Shown: positions 47,371 through 58,906 of the stretch, piece after piece | Layout: every line of letters starts with the position of its first letter | Position numbering within the stretch: position 1 is the stretch's first letter | DNA from: Hevea brasiliensis | Taxonomy: Eukaryota; Streptophyta; Magnoliopsida; Malpighiales; Euphorbiaceae | Direction: 5' to 3' | Length of the DNA: 64,000 nt | Assembly (NCBI RefSeq): GCF_030052815.1 | Contig: NW_026614696.1 | Span: 248,001-312,000 of the forward strand | Notes under the pieces: model-generated | What the model saw: only the letters and a program-made list of their open reading frames with translations | Databases searched by the model: none | What the model was told of the DNA's origin: nothing | Translations under genes and position numbers: made by a program

Positions 47371-48094
47371 CAATATGCATAAGGAAAATGAAGAAAGGAT
47401 GTAAAACTCAAGAAAGAATACAAGTGTGCAATTGAAATCAAAGGAAAACTTGCCTTTCCAAACCAGTAAAAGCAATGAGTTTGGGGGAGAGGACAAAAGG
47501 GACATAAAAAGAAAGAAAAAAAAAAGAGAAAAGAAAAAAAGTCCCAAGATAAGCATCATGGAAGCATGCTTAGCACTGTAAAAAGCCAAAAGCCCTTCCT
47601 CTCCATACAAAATCAGTATTTACTGCATACATGCTATCCTTATATTTGCATTCCCTAAAAACCTTTCATTGGCAACCAAGTCATTACTCCCTTAGCCCCA
47701 TTACATTTGATCTTTTGAAAAGTGCATGCTATATTAGTGGAGATAGGAGATTGAGATATGCCTATGGGGTTGGAATTGAATTACTTCATCACAATTACTC
47801 ATAAAGACGCAAATTTGGGAGAGTTAGTGTTTCTCAAATCTTTCTCGATAAAACAGGTTATTTATGGCTTATTAATGGTCTTGTATAGAGAAATAATTAG
47901 TCGAAACACCATGAAATGAGGCGAAGTTCTAAACAGGTAGCTATTAGAACCCTTATGCCTTGAAAGAGGGGAATTAGAATGAATGTTGGAGGAGTTCAAT
48001 TTTATGCTTATTAAATTGTTGGTTATATCCCTAAGTATCCCCTGAAATGTGTTCTAAAATAGAGTTTTGTTTTGCTTGAGACAAGAAAAAGTTT
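47371..48094 (+). mobile_element. Element K: 3' internal remnant of a Tat/Athila-like gypsy element
   Basis: Non-coding stretch before a PPT and LTR. It has a purine-rich run (47510-47540) and a first PPT-like agtttgggggagagg near 47477. No conserved protein motif was seen. The assignment rests on the PPT and LTR that follow. It adjoins the end of LTR H, which may have inserted into K. Confidence 0.55.
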
Positions 48095-48109
48095 GAGTTT
48101 GGGGGTATT
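48095..48109 (+). other. Polypurine tract of element K
   Basis: gagtttgggggtatt directly before the LTR start tgatatacttg; a form usual for Tat/Athila-type elements. Confidence 0.72.
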
Positions 48110-49729
48110 TGATATACTTGAATTGTATAGATGTTTTTAAGCACATTTGTATACTATTTCATAGCATTTAGGCAAGTATTTTCATGCATAGTAGTTGATT
48201 TCATTATTTTTTGTAATTTCTATTGTTAAGCCCTTAATTCCATATTTTCTGCATCATTTCAAGTGTTTGAGTGAAGCCCTAGAGTATGGGAGTGCAAAGG
48301 AAAGCTTGGAGAAGTCAAGAGACAAAGAATTACTACTGATACAAAGTACACGGGTCGTGTAAACCAAGCCCCAGACCTGTGTAACTCTCTGCCAGAAGAA
48401 AGCCAAGAGAATCAATGGAGAAACACAAGTACACGGGTCATGTAATTAGACCCGTGTAATCTGCAGAGACCCATGTAAGTCTCTGCCAGGGACAAGCTTC
48501 AAGCACCTTATAAGAACAATAGTACACGGCCCATGTGACTAGGCCCGTGTAATTGGTGCAGACCTGTGTAACTTTCTATGCCAATGCAAGGTTTTGCAAT
48601 TCTCCTCCAGCAAGTTACATAGCCTTACATTACGGGACTTGTGTAGTGACACACGGGCCATGTACTGTGCTGTAGCTAGTTTTGTAACTCGAATTCTCTC
48701 TCTTGTTTTCTGATTCAAACGAGACTCCTAAAGCCTTTTGGACTCAAAATGACCTAATCCTAGAGCAACAAATATAAATAGAAAAGAAAACATCAGGAAA
48801 AAAGAGGATTGATTGTCATCGAGACTACTGCTGAAGGCTGCTGCTATCAGGCTCTACATTAGTACCAAAAAGAAGTTTTCCAGTTGAAGCTCCACAAGAT
48901 CAAAGCTGTAAACTCTCTTCGGTTCCTTCATTTCATCTCCCTAGACAGATTTTTATTATTTATTTGTTCTGCATAATTTTCTTTTTATTGTTTTTACCTT
49001 TTATCATGATGTTTGCTGAACTCACCATGAGTGAGTAGTTTTCTTATTCTGGATTTGGGAGAGTAGCTCTTGTGATTATTATTATGGATGAACACTAAGT
49101 TTTATTTATTGGATTTGAGATTCGTTTCTTAATTTAATTTCTTGTGATCTTAATGCATGCTATGTGCTAGTAACAACTTAGCCATGATTGTAGATGTTAA
49201 TTGAAGGATTGAAAGGTGAAGATTAACATTAGAAAATCATGATCTTGAACCTCGGAATTCTGACCTAAACATAGGCTGATACCTTTGTGGAACTTCGAAA
49301 TTGGTCAAAAATCCTAAAGGATTTTAATTAATTTAATCACCACGAAAGTAGGGTTTGAGTTAATTCGAATACACCCTAGATACCTTGAGAGAGGATTTAG
49401 GATAGCTTAAGACTGATTTCCATCAAGGAAAATGACCCTCAATCCAGTACCCTCAATCCAGTAAATAAACTAGATAACATCCCTAGTAAGATTCAAGTGT
49501 TAAATCTTAATTCCAAAATTGTTCCAAAATAGATTACTTCATTTTAAGTTTACCATTCTAATGTTTAAAATTAACAAACTTCATTCCCTAAGTATTCGAT
49601 AGCCTAGACAGTCAAAATTACTGTGCAGATTGGTACTTGCTAAACAAATTCCTCATGGGATCGATACTCTATTCATTACTTTATTACTTATTAGTGATCC
49701 ATGCACTTGCAGGGTTGTAAAACTATGCA
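48110..49729 (+). repeat. Element K 3' LTR (same family as I and J)
   Basis: Starts tgatatacttg, the reverse complement of the right end of I (56672). It ends near 49729 by alignment with I; the exact end is uncertain by a few bases. It is about 1.6 kb, against 1461 for I and 1422 for J. It carries the 'acacgggt' motif cluster and a conserved stretch (49300-49700) shared with I and J in reverse. Confidence 0.75.
48345..48680. repeat. Cluster of 'acacgg(g/c)...gtgtaa' motifs in K LTR
   Basis: At least four imperfect repeats of a unit reading about tacacgggtcgtgtaa ... gacccgtgtaa ... ctctgcc. The motif contains short inverted repeats (acacggg / cccgtgt). Weaker copies occur in I (56230-56420) and J (63420-63600). 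Confidence 0.7.
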
Positions 49730-50120
49730 AACAGAAACTCAAGTGTTTTAGATAGGAAATGAGCGAAGGTCCCTTTTATACCCTCTCTATCGAGGGAATT
49801 TCGGTTGTCAAAACTTTAACTTTTGCCTATCAAAGTCAATTCTACCCAATTGGGAATTTAAACCATAAAAAAGACTTTGGCTGCCAAAAGTCTGTCTTTT
49901 GACTGCCAAAACTCCTTGTACCCAAAATAATCACTTTAAAACTTTAAAGAACAAATCCTTAAAACATTCTTTCATTTTTAAATACATTTTGAAAATTTTA
50001 AACACATATACATGAACATATTCTCATCTTTTACCACTACTCTCTTGTTAACGAACTCTCACTCTTCACCAAAATATTTTGTCAAGGATATATATTTCGA
50101 CATCAAAAAATGGTGGGTGT
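49730..50120. other. Unassigned A+T-rich stretch
   Basis: No gene seen. Repeated phrases (ctgccaaaa, caaaactttaa) and a terminal gtgggtgttaca near 50111-50122 suggest the end of another gypsy-type LTR, but I could not find its partner. Confidence 0.3.
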
Positions 50121-52493
50121 TACATAGACATCCGAATTTCAGTTAGTTCATCTGTCCACACAAACAAAATGATTAAGGGTAGTCCAACTCTTGAACCAAA
50201 TCCTCTTTGTGATCTCCCTTACTTCGGCCAAGCAATACACAAGAAAGGAATAGGTTAATTGGTTTTTCCTTTTAGATAATTAGAGAACAAACTTCTCTAA
50301 CTTTGATTCAAGAGTAAAACACTTCTAATGGCTTTCGAATCAATTACAAGAAGAAAAAGAGTAGAGAGGTTTTTGCTTAAGAGAAAAAGAAGAAGTGAAA
50401 GTGGTCTTCTAAAAGGTTCCCCAAATGAAGAAGAAGATGGCTATTTATACTTTAGGGATTCCTATATCCCTAAAGTGGATAGAATTCTCTAACTTTTGGA
50501 GATCTAAATCCCTAAACACAATTAATGGAGATTAGTTGTCTTCCACTAATCATATTAACTTTAGAAGTGCCATCACCTCATTTAATCAAGCAGATGAATT
50601 GCCACCATCTCATGATGCCACTTGTCAAGCTATGCCAAATCTCTACAAAAGCCACCAAGCCAATTTCTCTTATGCTTTCTTAAACCATATTAGCTAATTA
50701 AACTCTTCTACCTTATAATTTATATCAAATATAAATTACACTTTAATTAAACTCTTTTAACTAATTAAGCTTATATTTAAACACTTTAAATATTTGCTTA
50801 TATTCTTCTTACAAACCCAATTGCCTGAATTTAGTTTCAAGTAATTCTAGGGATTTTGTAATCTAATTGCAAACTAAATTCATTAATTTTATTAATCAAT
50901 AAAACTATTTAATTAATTAATCAAATTAATTATGCCTTGATCATAACTCTTCTACCTTATAATTTATATCAAATATAAATTACACTTTAATTAAACTCTT
51001 TTAATTAATTAAGCTTATATTTAAACACTTTAAATATTTGCTTATATTCTTCTTACAAACCCAATTGCTTGAATTTAGTTTCAAGTAATTCTAGGGACTT
51101 TGTAATCTAATTGCAAACTAAATTCATTAATTTAATTAATCAATAAAACTATTTAATTAATTAATCAAATTAATTATGCCTTGATCATAACTCTTCTACC
51201 TTATAATTTATATAAAATATAAATTACACATTAATTAAACTCTTTTAATTAATTAAGCTTATATTTAAACACTTTAAATATTAGCTTATATTCTTCTTAC
51301 AAACCCAATTGCTTGAATTTGGTTTCAAGTAATTCTAGGGACTTTGTAATCTAATTGCAAACTAAATTCATTAATTTAATTAATCAATAAAACTATTTAA
51401 TTAATTAATCAAATTAATTATGCCTTAATCATTTGTTCTTGTGAGTGTGTTGTCTTAGGTCTATTACTAATTGACAATGTGAATTATATTAACTCTTTAA
51501 TATTATTAAAACCCTTTCCATACCTAGTGTGAAATTTCCTTTCCACTTTTGGTTTTCATAAATCATGGTTAACACCTAGTATAATGTATCATGACCATCC
51601 AACTAGTGATAAATTAAATCATCCTTTACCTTTTGAACCTTGATCATACATACCATGCACTAAAGTCTTTCCGTTATAAAATCTCGATTCTAGCTAGGGT
51701 TACGGTTTATGTCAAACCCTAATTGCTTGGAATCATATGTGTTCATCTTAATTCTAATTCTTGATTAATAAGACATTTCCATTAGAAACTCTTTTCTGAC
51801 TTAGTTTATCTGTCATGGCCAAAAACTTTATTTATTAAAAACAATTTAGATAGGCATAGGACTTTATCTCTATTTACTTTGGGTAATAGATCCTATCTTG
51901 ACTAAACACTATCTCCATATATAACTAGTGAAGGACAACACATGCCCTTATATCCATACCTTGTACAAGTATGTGAGTAGTATCAAAATCTAACAGCCTA
52001 TATACAAGATAATCGTGTTGTCTCAAGTAAGGAAACTATATGCAATATTATGATCTAGATGTCAATGTATTGACAAGAGTAAACTCCATGTACATGTTAT
52101 CTATATGTCACTGGTTCGGCTTATTTATCTTATAAGTGCCCACTGTATTTGTCCTGACATCATAATGTCAGATAGCATGATATTCACCATTCCACTTTCA
52201 TTAGTATCTCATACTAATCCATGGAAACAAATAAAGGTGATAGTCATTATGGCTAAATCATACCCAATGAGGTATCCTCAACTGTGAACCATAATTTATA
52301 GTCATTGTAGTAGATTATACCGTCACCCATATTCTTAACATCTTAAGAATGGAACATGTAACAAGCTATTAAAGGATTTTTTTCAATCAAATATAAACCA
52401 CTTAAATTAAAAGAAAAGATATATACCATTAATTAGAAATTAATATTTATAAGATACTAATTATAAGTTATGTTCTAAGGCATATTACTAATA
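50121..52493 (-). repeat. LTR fragment L, probably Copia type, minus strand
   Basis: Non-coding. The right end (aaggcatattactaata) resembles, on the minus strand, LTR starts of plant Copia elements (TGTTAGTAATATGCC type); this is recalled family resemblance, not a match within the window. Contains a 3 x 244 bp tandem repeat. The left boundary is not certain, and no PBS or coding part was found. Confidence 0.4.
50701..51432. repeat. 244-bp tandem repeat, three copies
   Basis: Copies start at 50701, 50945 and 51189 with aactcttctaccttata and end with aattatgcctt(g/a)atcat. They are nearly identical, A+T-rich, and differ by a handful of bases. Confidence 0.92.
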
Positions 52494-52497
52494 ACTT

Positions 52498-53716
52498 TGC
52501 CGAATTTTTGGCACGAACTTAGGAAGTGTTTTGCCTTTTTAATTAGTTGCCATTGGTTTATTCTTAATGGTTTCTTGATGTGTTTTCTTAAGTGATCCAA
52601 ACAAATCTCCCTCTTCTTAGAGGAACCAGTAAACATTAGGTCACATTGTCTGTGAGTTACATGTTGATTGTTCTTATAATTTTAATATTATTTATATTTT
52701 CATAGCATGCTCATGCATTCACTTATATAAATATTTAAATATTTATTATATTAGGAGCATCCCCTATTTATGGCATTATAAATATTCCTATGTTGTGCCA
52801 CCTTAGGGATAAGTTAGAGCTTATATATGTATATATTGTGGATGTGGAAATCTCGGAGTAGGTACAACATGAGAAATTTGCTGACTCTCGTGGATATGAA
52901 TATGGATGGGTGAGGTAGGCACAGGCATTATATATCGCTGACTCTCGACACCTGCGAGGTAGGTGCATGCATTATATTATCATTAACTCTAGCAGTATGG
53001 ACAAAGAGAACATGTTCGATTTTAAAGAGCTAAGATATGGTGTCGGCTTTCAATATCTATTATGTATGCATATGTATCTCCAACTTATCTACTCATGTAA
53101 TGATTTGGGTGACGTAATTATTTGGTGCATTTGTTCATTTGTAGGATTGCATTAGCATTATATTGTTATAGAAATTGTAATTATAATAAATATCTAATTC
53201 CTTGAGTTGAAAGCTTGCCCCTGTTCTATTATTTTTCCCAGGTGATAGGTGGATGTTACTTTGAAGTTAACTTGCTTCCTTTTTCACAGGAAAATTTGAA
53301 CTATTGATGTGATAATCATAATTATTTTTATTTATTTGCATCTAAAACTCTATAGTGGCTGTATCAATGTTCCTTATAAATGTAAAACTAACTTGTTAAA
53401 CTTATTATATATGCGAGATGTTGGACTTATTGGGAGTTCAGCTCCTTATTGTGATATTAAATATGATTATGGCGTATGAGGGTGAGTTTAGCTCTCCAAA
53501 TTGTAGACTTTATTATGTTACAGGTTAGGTGATTTTTCGTCCCCATTAGATTTTTAATTTTATGGCCAGACTCTATCCATTTGTTTTTTTGATTTTAGAC
53601 TTTCTTTTTTAGGCTTTATTATTGGGATACAGACTGCTTAGGCTTACTACATGCTTTGAAGGCTTATGTCAACCCAAGTCCTAATGCTAGTTCGGCCTAG
53701 AAATCGAGTCGTAACA
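52498..53716 (+). repeat. Element N 5' LTR, truncated
   Basis: Collinear with 60387-61565 of the 3' LTR (cacgaacttaggaa ... gagtcgtaaca). The first 1.48 kb of the LTR are missing; the break coincides with the end of fragment L. The small frames at 52105-52287 and 52768-53155 are not supported as genes. Confidence 0.8.
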
Positions 53717-53720
53717 AAGT

Positions 53721-53732
53721 TGATATCAAAAC
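53721..53732 (+). other. Decayed primer-binding site of element N
   Basis: tgatatcaaaac, five bases after the LTR; it differs from the initiator-Met site tggtatcagagc at three positions, all G to A. Confidence 0.7.
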
Positions 53733-55206
53733 TTAGGCTTTTGATTCATGGGAATTGTTGTCTTAGATTTGTCACATGTGGAGTATAGGATCATGTTTTG
53801 TCTTTTCTGTAATTCCTTATTTCTAGTTTTAATGTTTTCCCTTAGTATCATTCCTTGGTGTGTGTTTAATGTATGTGATATAAATTTGAGCTAGCAAACA
53901 TGTTGGGCTCTACCATAGTGGTATGTACCCTAAAGAAAGATATGATTAGTTAGTGTGGGGTTATGTGGTGTGCCTAATTAGTTGAGGCATGAGTACCTAG
54001 AGGTAAGTTATGATAGCTTAACCACACTAAGTGAGGGTAAGAGTACCATTATTGGCAGTTTGGCAATGGATTACACCATTAGGGCAAGTTCATGGTATCA
54101 GTGGTTAAAGAAGGGCAAGTGATTAAGAAATATGGTTTGTTAGGACATATTGCAATAACCTATATAATGCTTTCAATGTTTGTGTTGTGAGCTATAAATG
54201 ACAATACCAACATGGGATTATTGTATAGAGTTGCATGCATTCCTAATGTGTTCCACTAGGGTGTTTGTGGACAGTTTCTATCTTGGTAAAATTGTATTAG
54301 ATCAAAGTTCTATTTTTGCAGAGGAGTTGGGAACTCCTAGTTAGGGTTTAATGCCTTTGAGGTAGGTATTAAAGGTCACTATTAGGCATTAACTAGAGTC
54401 ATTTACTTGGTTATCTTAACTTAAGCACAGCGTTATAGCATGAATTACCACAAGATTAAAGCTTTTAGTATGGTTGTAGAATAATGTTGACACCTGCTAA
54501 GTGGGACCATCTAGTTTCTTATATCTTGGATAGTTTTGGCATTATGATGGAAATTTTGCTCAAAGTTTAGTGAGGATAATATTTCCTTTATGTGGCAGCG
54601 AAGTGTAGAGTATAATAGTATCTTTCTTATAGTCAGTTGTGTTACAGAATATAATAATGTCTTTTTAGGAGAGACAAAGGGTTACCACTAGCATTAGTGA
54701 CCTACAGAATAGCATCCTAAATGGGACTGTAGTATTATGGAGAGCTATTGGCTCAAGTACCCTAGGGGATATAAGTTTCATTATAGGAGTTATAAGTGAT
54801 CAAATCATAATAGATATGGTTCTTTTAAACTTGGGCATGAGAATTGGGTATCTAGTACCCTAAGTTTAGACTTATTAAGCAAAATGGAAACTATACCCTT
54901 GTAGATCCCTTCCTATAGATAGTATGCAGGGTGGTTAAGGTTCAGTGATTGGAGAGTGAAAGCTCAGGTGCTAGTGAAGTACTTCTCAAAGTGGCCAGAA
55001 AACCAATTTTGAGTAATATAGAGGTGTAGATGATTTGACAAAGACACTAAAAGGTACAATCATTTGGTATAATTGTTAGGTTAAAAAGAAGAATAGAACT
55101 AAGAAATAGAGTAGTCAAGTTTTTGTTTTAGGTAAGGTAAAAGGAGTTAGATTAAAGAGTAAGATGAAAGCTGTAGAATAAGATAAGAGTAGTAAGAATA
55201 AAGTCA
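53733..55206 (+). mobile_element. Element N internal region, left part (no readable coding)
   Basis: About 1.5 kb without any frame over 60 residues that I can assign. A phrase near 54790-54850 (translating to FKLGHEN in one frame) faintly recalls a zinc knuckle; this is weak. The element has lost, or never had, coding capacity. Confidence 0.5.
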
Positions 55207-55211
55207 AGATA
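55207..55211. repeat. Left target-site duplication of LTR I (agata)
   Basis: Second copy at 56673-56677. Confidence 0.85.
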
Positions 55212-56672
55212 TGTAGTGCAAAATCCCATAAGTGCACAAATTATGAACAAGTAATACAGCAGTGAGTGAGTATCATTCCCATAAGAAACTTAGTGAGTAC
55301 TGTACTAAATAGCAATTATAACTATTTAGACTACCAGTTATAGCGATGAGAAACTAAACTAAGTTATTCTAAACTAATAGAATAGAAGAAAGCTAAACAA
55401 TTTGCCTAAGGTAATCAATTAATAAAAGCAATTCTAGAATTAGGGGTTCACACTTCAACCTATTATAGATCTAATCTCATTCATTTAATAAATTGGAAAG
55501 TTATTACTTTGAAGGAAGTTAATCCTAAACTATCTTAAGTCCTCTCTCAAGGCACTTAATTTGTATCTTAATTAACTTGAACCCTACTTTTATGGTGATT
55601 AATCTTAATTAAGACCCCTTTAAGCTTTTTGATTTATTAAAAATTTTACATAGAATCTTAGTCTATCTCTAAGTCAAAAACCCTAAGTTTCTTAATTTTC
55701 CAATATTAATCTTCACCTTTTAATCCTTCAATTAATATCTAGAATCATGACTAAGTGGAGCTCTGCACATAAAATGCATTAATATCATAAGAAATTGAAT
55801 TAAAGAACAAATCTCTAAATTTATTAAATAAAATCAATGTAAATCCATAATAGAATTGAAAGTTTTACATCCCTAATCCTAGAATTAAGAAAACTACTCA
55901 CTCATGGTGAGTTTAACAATCAACATAAAAATAAAATAACTATGACAAAACATCTAAAGAAGTAGGACAAGGAAACCTAGATAAAAGATTCTACAGCTTT
56001 GGACTTTTGGAACTTTGGTTGTAAATCTCTTCTAAGAATCTTGGTGCAAATCTCTTCAAATTATAGAAAATCTAAGATAGAATGTAAAAGATGTGATCCC
56101 TAGCTTGTTCCTAACTTTTACTATTTATATTTGGCATAAACCCTTAAATCGGAGTCCTAAAGGCCTTAAAAATCTATTTGGGTAGAGCAAAATAGAGTTA
56201 GAGTCAAATTGAAGTTTGAGCTGGGGTATTTTACACGGCCTGTGCTTCATTACATAGAGCAACTCATGTAAATTTTTGTAGCTCTTGAAACTTTCACATT
56301 TTGGGGTAGTAGAAGGTTACACGAGCCAAGTATCATTACATGGGTCCCTTAACACGGCCTGTGTAATTGCTTTTTCTCAGCATTCTTTTAGCAAATTGTT
56401 ACACGAGGCAAGGGTGCCCAGTGCACTGCCTATGCTTTTCTCCTCAATATAGAATTTACTCTTTTTGACTTCCCAAATTATCCAAATGTCTTCTAAACCT
56501 TGGAATTATATGAAATCACCTGATAAAATACAGAAATTAAGAGATTAAGCCAGATTAGCTCAAAATCTTAAAAAGCAATGAAATTAATAAGAAATTATGT
56601 AATTAACTAACAAAATTCTCATGAAATGCAATAAAAAGTAACTTAAAATACCTATATAACACAAGTATATCA
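55212..56672 (-). mobile_element. Solo LTR I, 1461 bp, K family
   Basis: Minus-strand LTR, starting tgtagtgcaaaatccc and ending caagtatatca on the plus strand, flanked by agata. It is the reverse of K's LTR in overall sequence (for example caaccctactttyatggtgatt phrases) and includes weak acacggcc motifs at 56230-56420. No internal region. Confidence 0.83.
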
Positions 56673-56677
56673 AGATA
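56673..56677. repeat. Right target-site duplication of LTR I (agata)
   Basis: Matches 55207-55211. Confidence 0.85.
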
Positions 56678-58892
56678 CAAAGTAGGTAAGGTGTTATTCT
56701 AGGCTAGGTAAATGAGATGAGCTGAAAGGCAAGGTTAGAGAACAAGAATAGGAGATCAAGAGAAAAAATAACAAGGTAGGATCCAAAATTGCGAGTCTTA
56801 TAGCAGGTTATAGTTTTAGTAGTGACATAGGCTAGAGTATGGACTTAAGAGTTGTAGGATATGGATTAGAGTTTATTTTTTCCCTATTTCCAAGGTGGAG
56901 TTAGTAGCAATAGGACAATATCCTTTTAACCTATTAACAATATAAGGAAAGTTAAGCAAGGAAGGAAGCCAGAGCGAGCAATAGCTAGAGGGTATATAAT
57001 AGTATCCTAAAGGTATATAATAATATCTTGAACTATCTTATTAGGAAGAGAAAAGAAGTTAGTTAGTAGTAAGTTAAATAAAATCAATCTAATGGATCAA
57101 ATAGGCATTATGAGAGAAAAGAATGATGGATAATAATACAGAGGCTTTAGGTTAGGCTGTTGAGATAGTGATAATGTAATTAAAGGTTTGTTATGTGTGT
57201 TAGTGGATGTCTTCACCATGATTAACAGAGTCACTTCACAATAAAGCAATAATGACAGAACAACAGTATAGGGTAAAATGAGAAAAGACAGGTATAGGTG
57301 GTTATAAGTCATTAAGAAGTACGAGGATCAGAATAATGGTTGTAGGTAAGTGTGGAGTTAGTACTGGAAGAATCTATTAGTAAAAGGTATCTTCCAGAAT
57401 ATAGTAGAAGTCAGAGGCACAATATGAAGAGATAATAAATTATAAGATGATATGTTAGGTGAGACAGTGGTATGACAAAGGGTTGGTTGAGTTGATATCT
57501 TATAGGTAGAGCATAATAATTGGAAAGAAATGATGAAATTTGAAGAGGAAGACCAAGAGACATTGTTTACATATTATTATATAGACAACCATGTGTTGTT
57601 GATTGTAGGAGAAGATTTCTCCTTTTTTTCAAGTTTAGCTCATACTTTTGGCTCTATAAGGCTATATAAGGAAAGGAGGCTATGTCGAAGTGACCTAGTT
57701 ATTTAAGAATTTTATAGGCATTAATTCATACACAATCTCTTGAGATGGGAATGATGGTAAGTGCACACCTAAGGTCAAGGATGAAAGGACAATCAAGGTA
57801 GTGATAGGAGTAAGATTAAGTTAGTTACAGGGCTTGTAGCCTTTCTGAACTATAAGCTAGAATGAATGCTATCTACGGATAAGATTCGATGGATGTAACT
57901 TTTGCTGATGGGTAAATTTGAGGTTGAAGTTTATAAAGCTGTGGACAATAGATATGGTTATATTAAGGATAGTAAACGCATAATTATCTTTCTGGAGTTG
58001 TGGCAGAACACATGTTTTCTGCTACCCTATTAGTTCGGGTGGAACTTATAGGTTCAAGGGCCCTATCTAACTATGATGAGCAATTTCCTAAAAAAGATGG
58101 TATAGGATGATGATGTTCTGATGGTCAATTTGGTGAATGAAGTATAAAAAGAATCTTCCATGGTGAATTGCATGTGTTGCATAATATAACTGGTAGGTTA
58201 GTACCATAATGTTATATAATATGAAAGATGTGCTAGTAGGAAAATCACAGAGTTTAAATTTTAGAAGTAATAAAGCTAGCAACATAGTTAGGATTAAGAC
58301 GTAAAAAAAAAAAAGGTTAAAGTTGTTGATAATAGGATGGACATCTTTAAAGGAAGAGGCACAAGGGTGAGAAAGGACGAGGTTGAGGACATATAATATG
58401 GACAACTAAGCACTATTGGTACTATAAGCTCAAAACTCGACACAAAAGTTAAAGAAGTACAGTAAGTTGGAGAAGGTATCAGTAGTAGCAAAAACAATAA
58501 AGATGAATCAAATAAGACCCAAAGGATAAAGAAAGGGCTTGGGAAGAGTTGGTTACAAGGATGAGAACAAGAAAGAATGAGCATGCTAGGGACACACTAA
58601 AGTATGTTTAGGACAAGTTATGGTGACATGGCAAGAAGTGTAAGTCACATCAAAAAGTAGTGGAAGCATAGGGGGTGTCAGAGAACATAGGAAAGAGTCA
58701 ATGAGTGATCAAAGATAAGAGCTTCACTACATAGGGATAATGATAGCTAAAAGCTGTAAGAAAGTAAAAAAAAAACTAGAACGTTTTCAATGGTCTGTGT
58801 AAGGTTCAAGGAACAAGTCCTCGCACTTGTCCAATCACATTCTTTTCAAAATCCTCTGTCTGTTTAAAATTTGGGGGCAATTTTTTCTTTTA
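56678..58892 (+). mobile_element. Element N internal region, right part (no readable coding)
   Basis: About 2.2 kb with no supported frame; the minus-strand frames at 57097-58584 have no recognisable motif. With the left part the internal region is about 3.7 kb, shorter than the 4.8 kb of A, B and E. It could be a decayed gypsy element or a non-autonomous one. Confidence 0.5.
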
Positions 58893-58904
58893 TTAGGAGA
58901 GAAA
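58893..58904 (+). other. Polypurine tract of element N
   Basis: ttaggagagaaa just before the LTR start at 58907. Confidence 0.65.
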
Positions 58905-58906
58905 AT

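Noticed and set aside
47341..47610. 89-residue minus-strand frame rich in Phe and Leu
   Set aside because: Comes from a purine-rich run read in reverse and crosses the LTR H boundary; not a gene.
49819..49823. acttt as a left target site for Copia-like LTR L, pairing with 52494-52498
   Set aside because: A five-base A+T-rich match is easily due to chance, and the implied LTR would swallow a stretch that looks like another family; boundary left open.
58088..58584. Overlapping minus-strand frames of about 100 residues, hydrophobic
   Set aside because: A+T-rich decayed element interior read in reverse; no motif or conserved partner.
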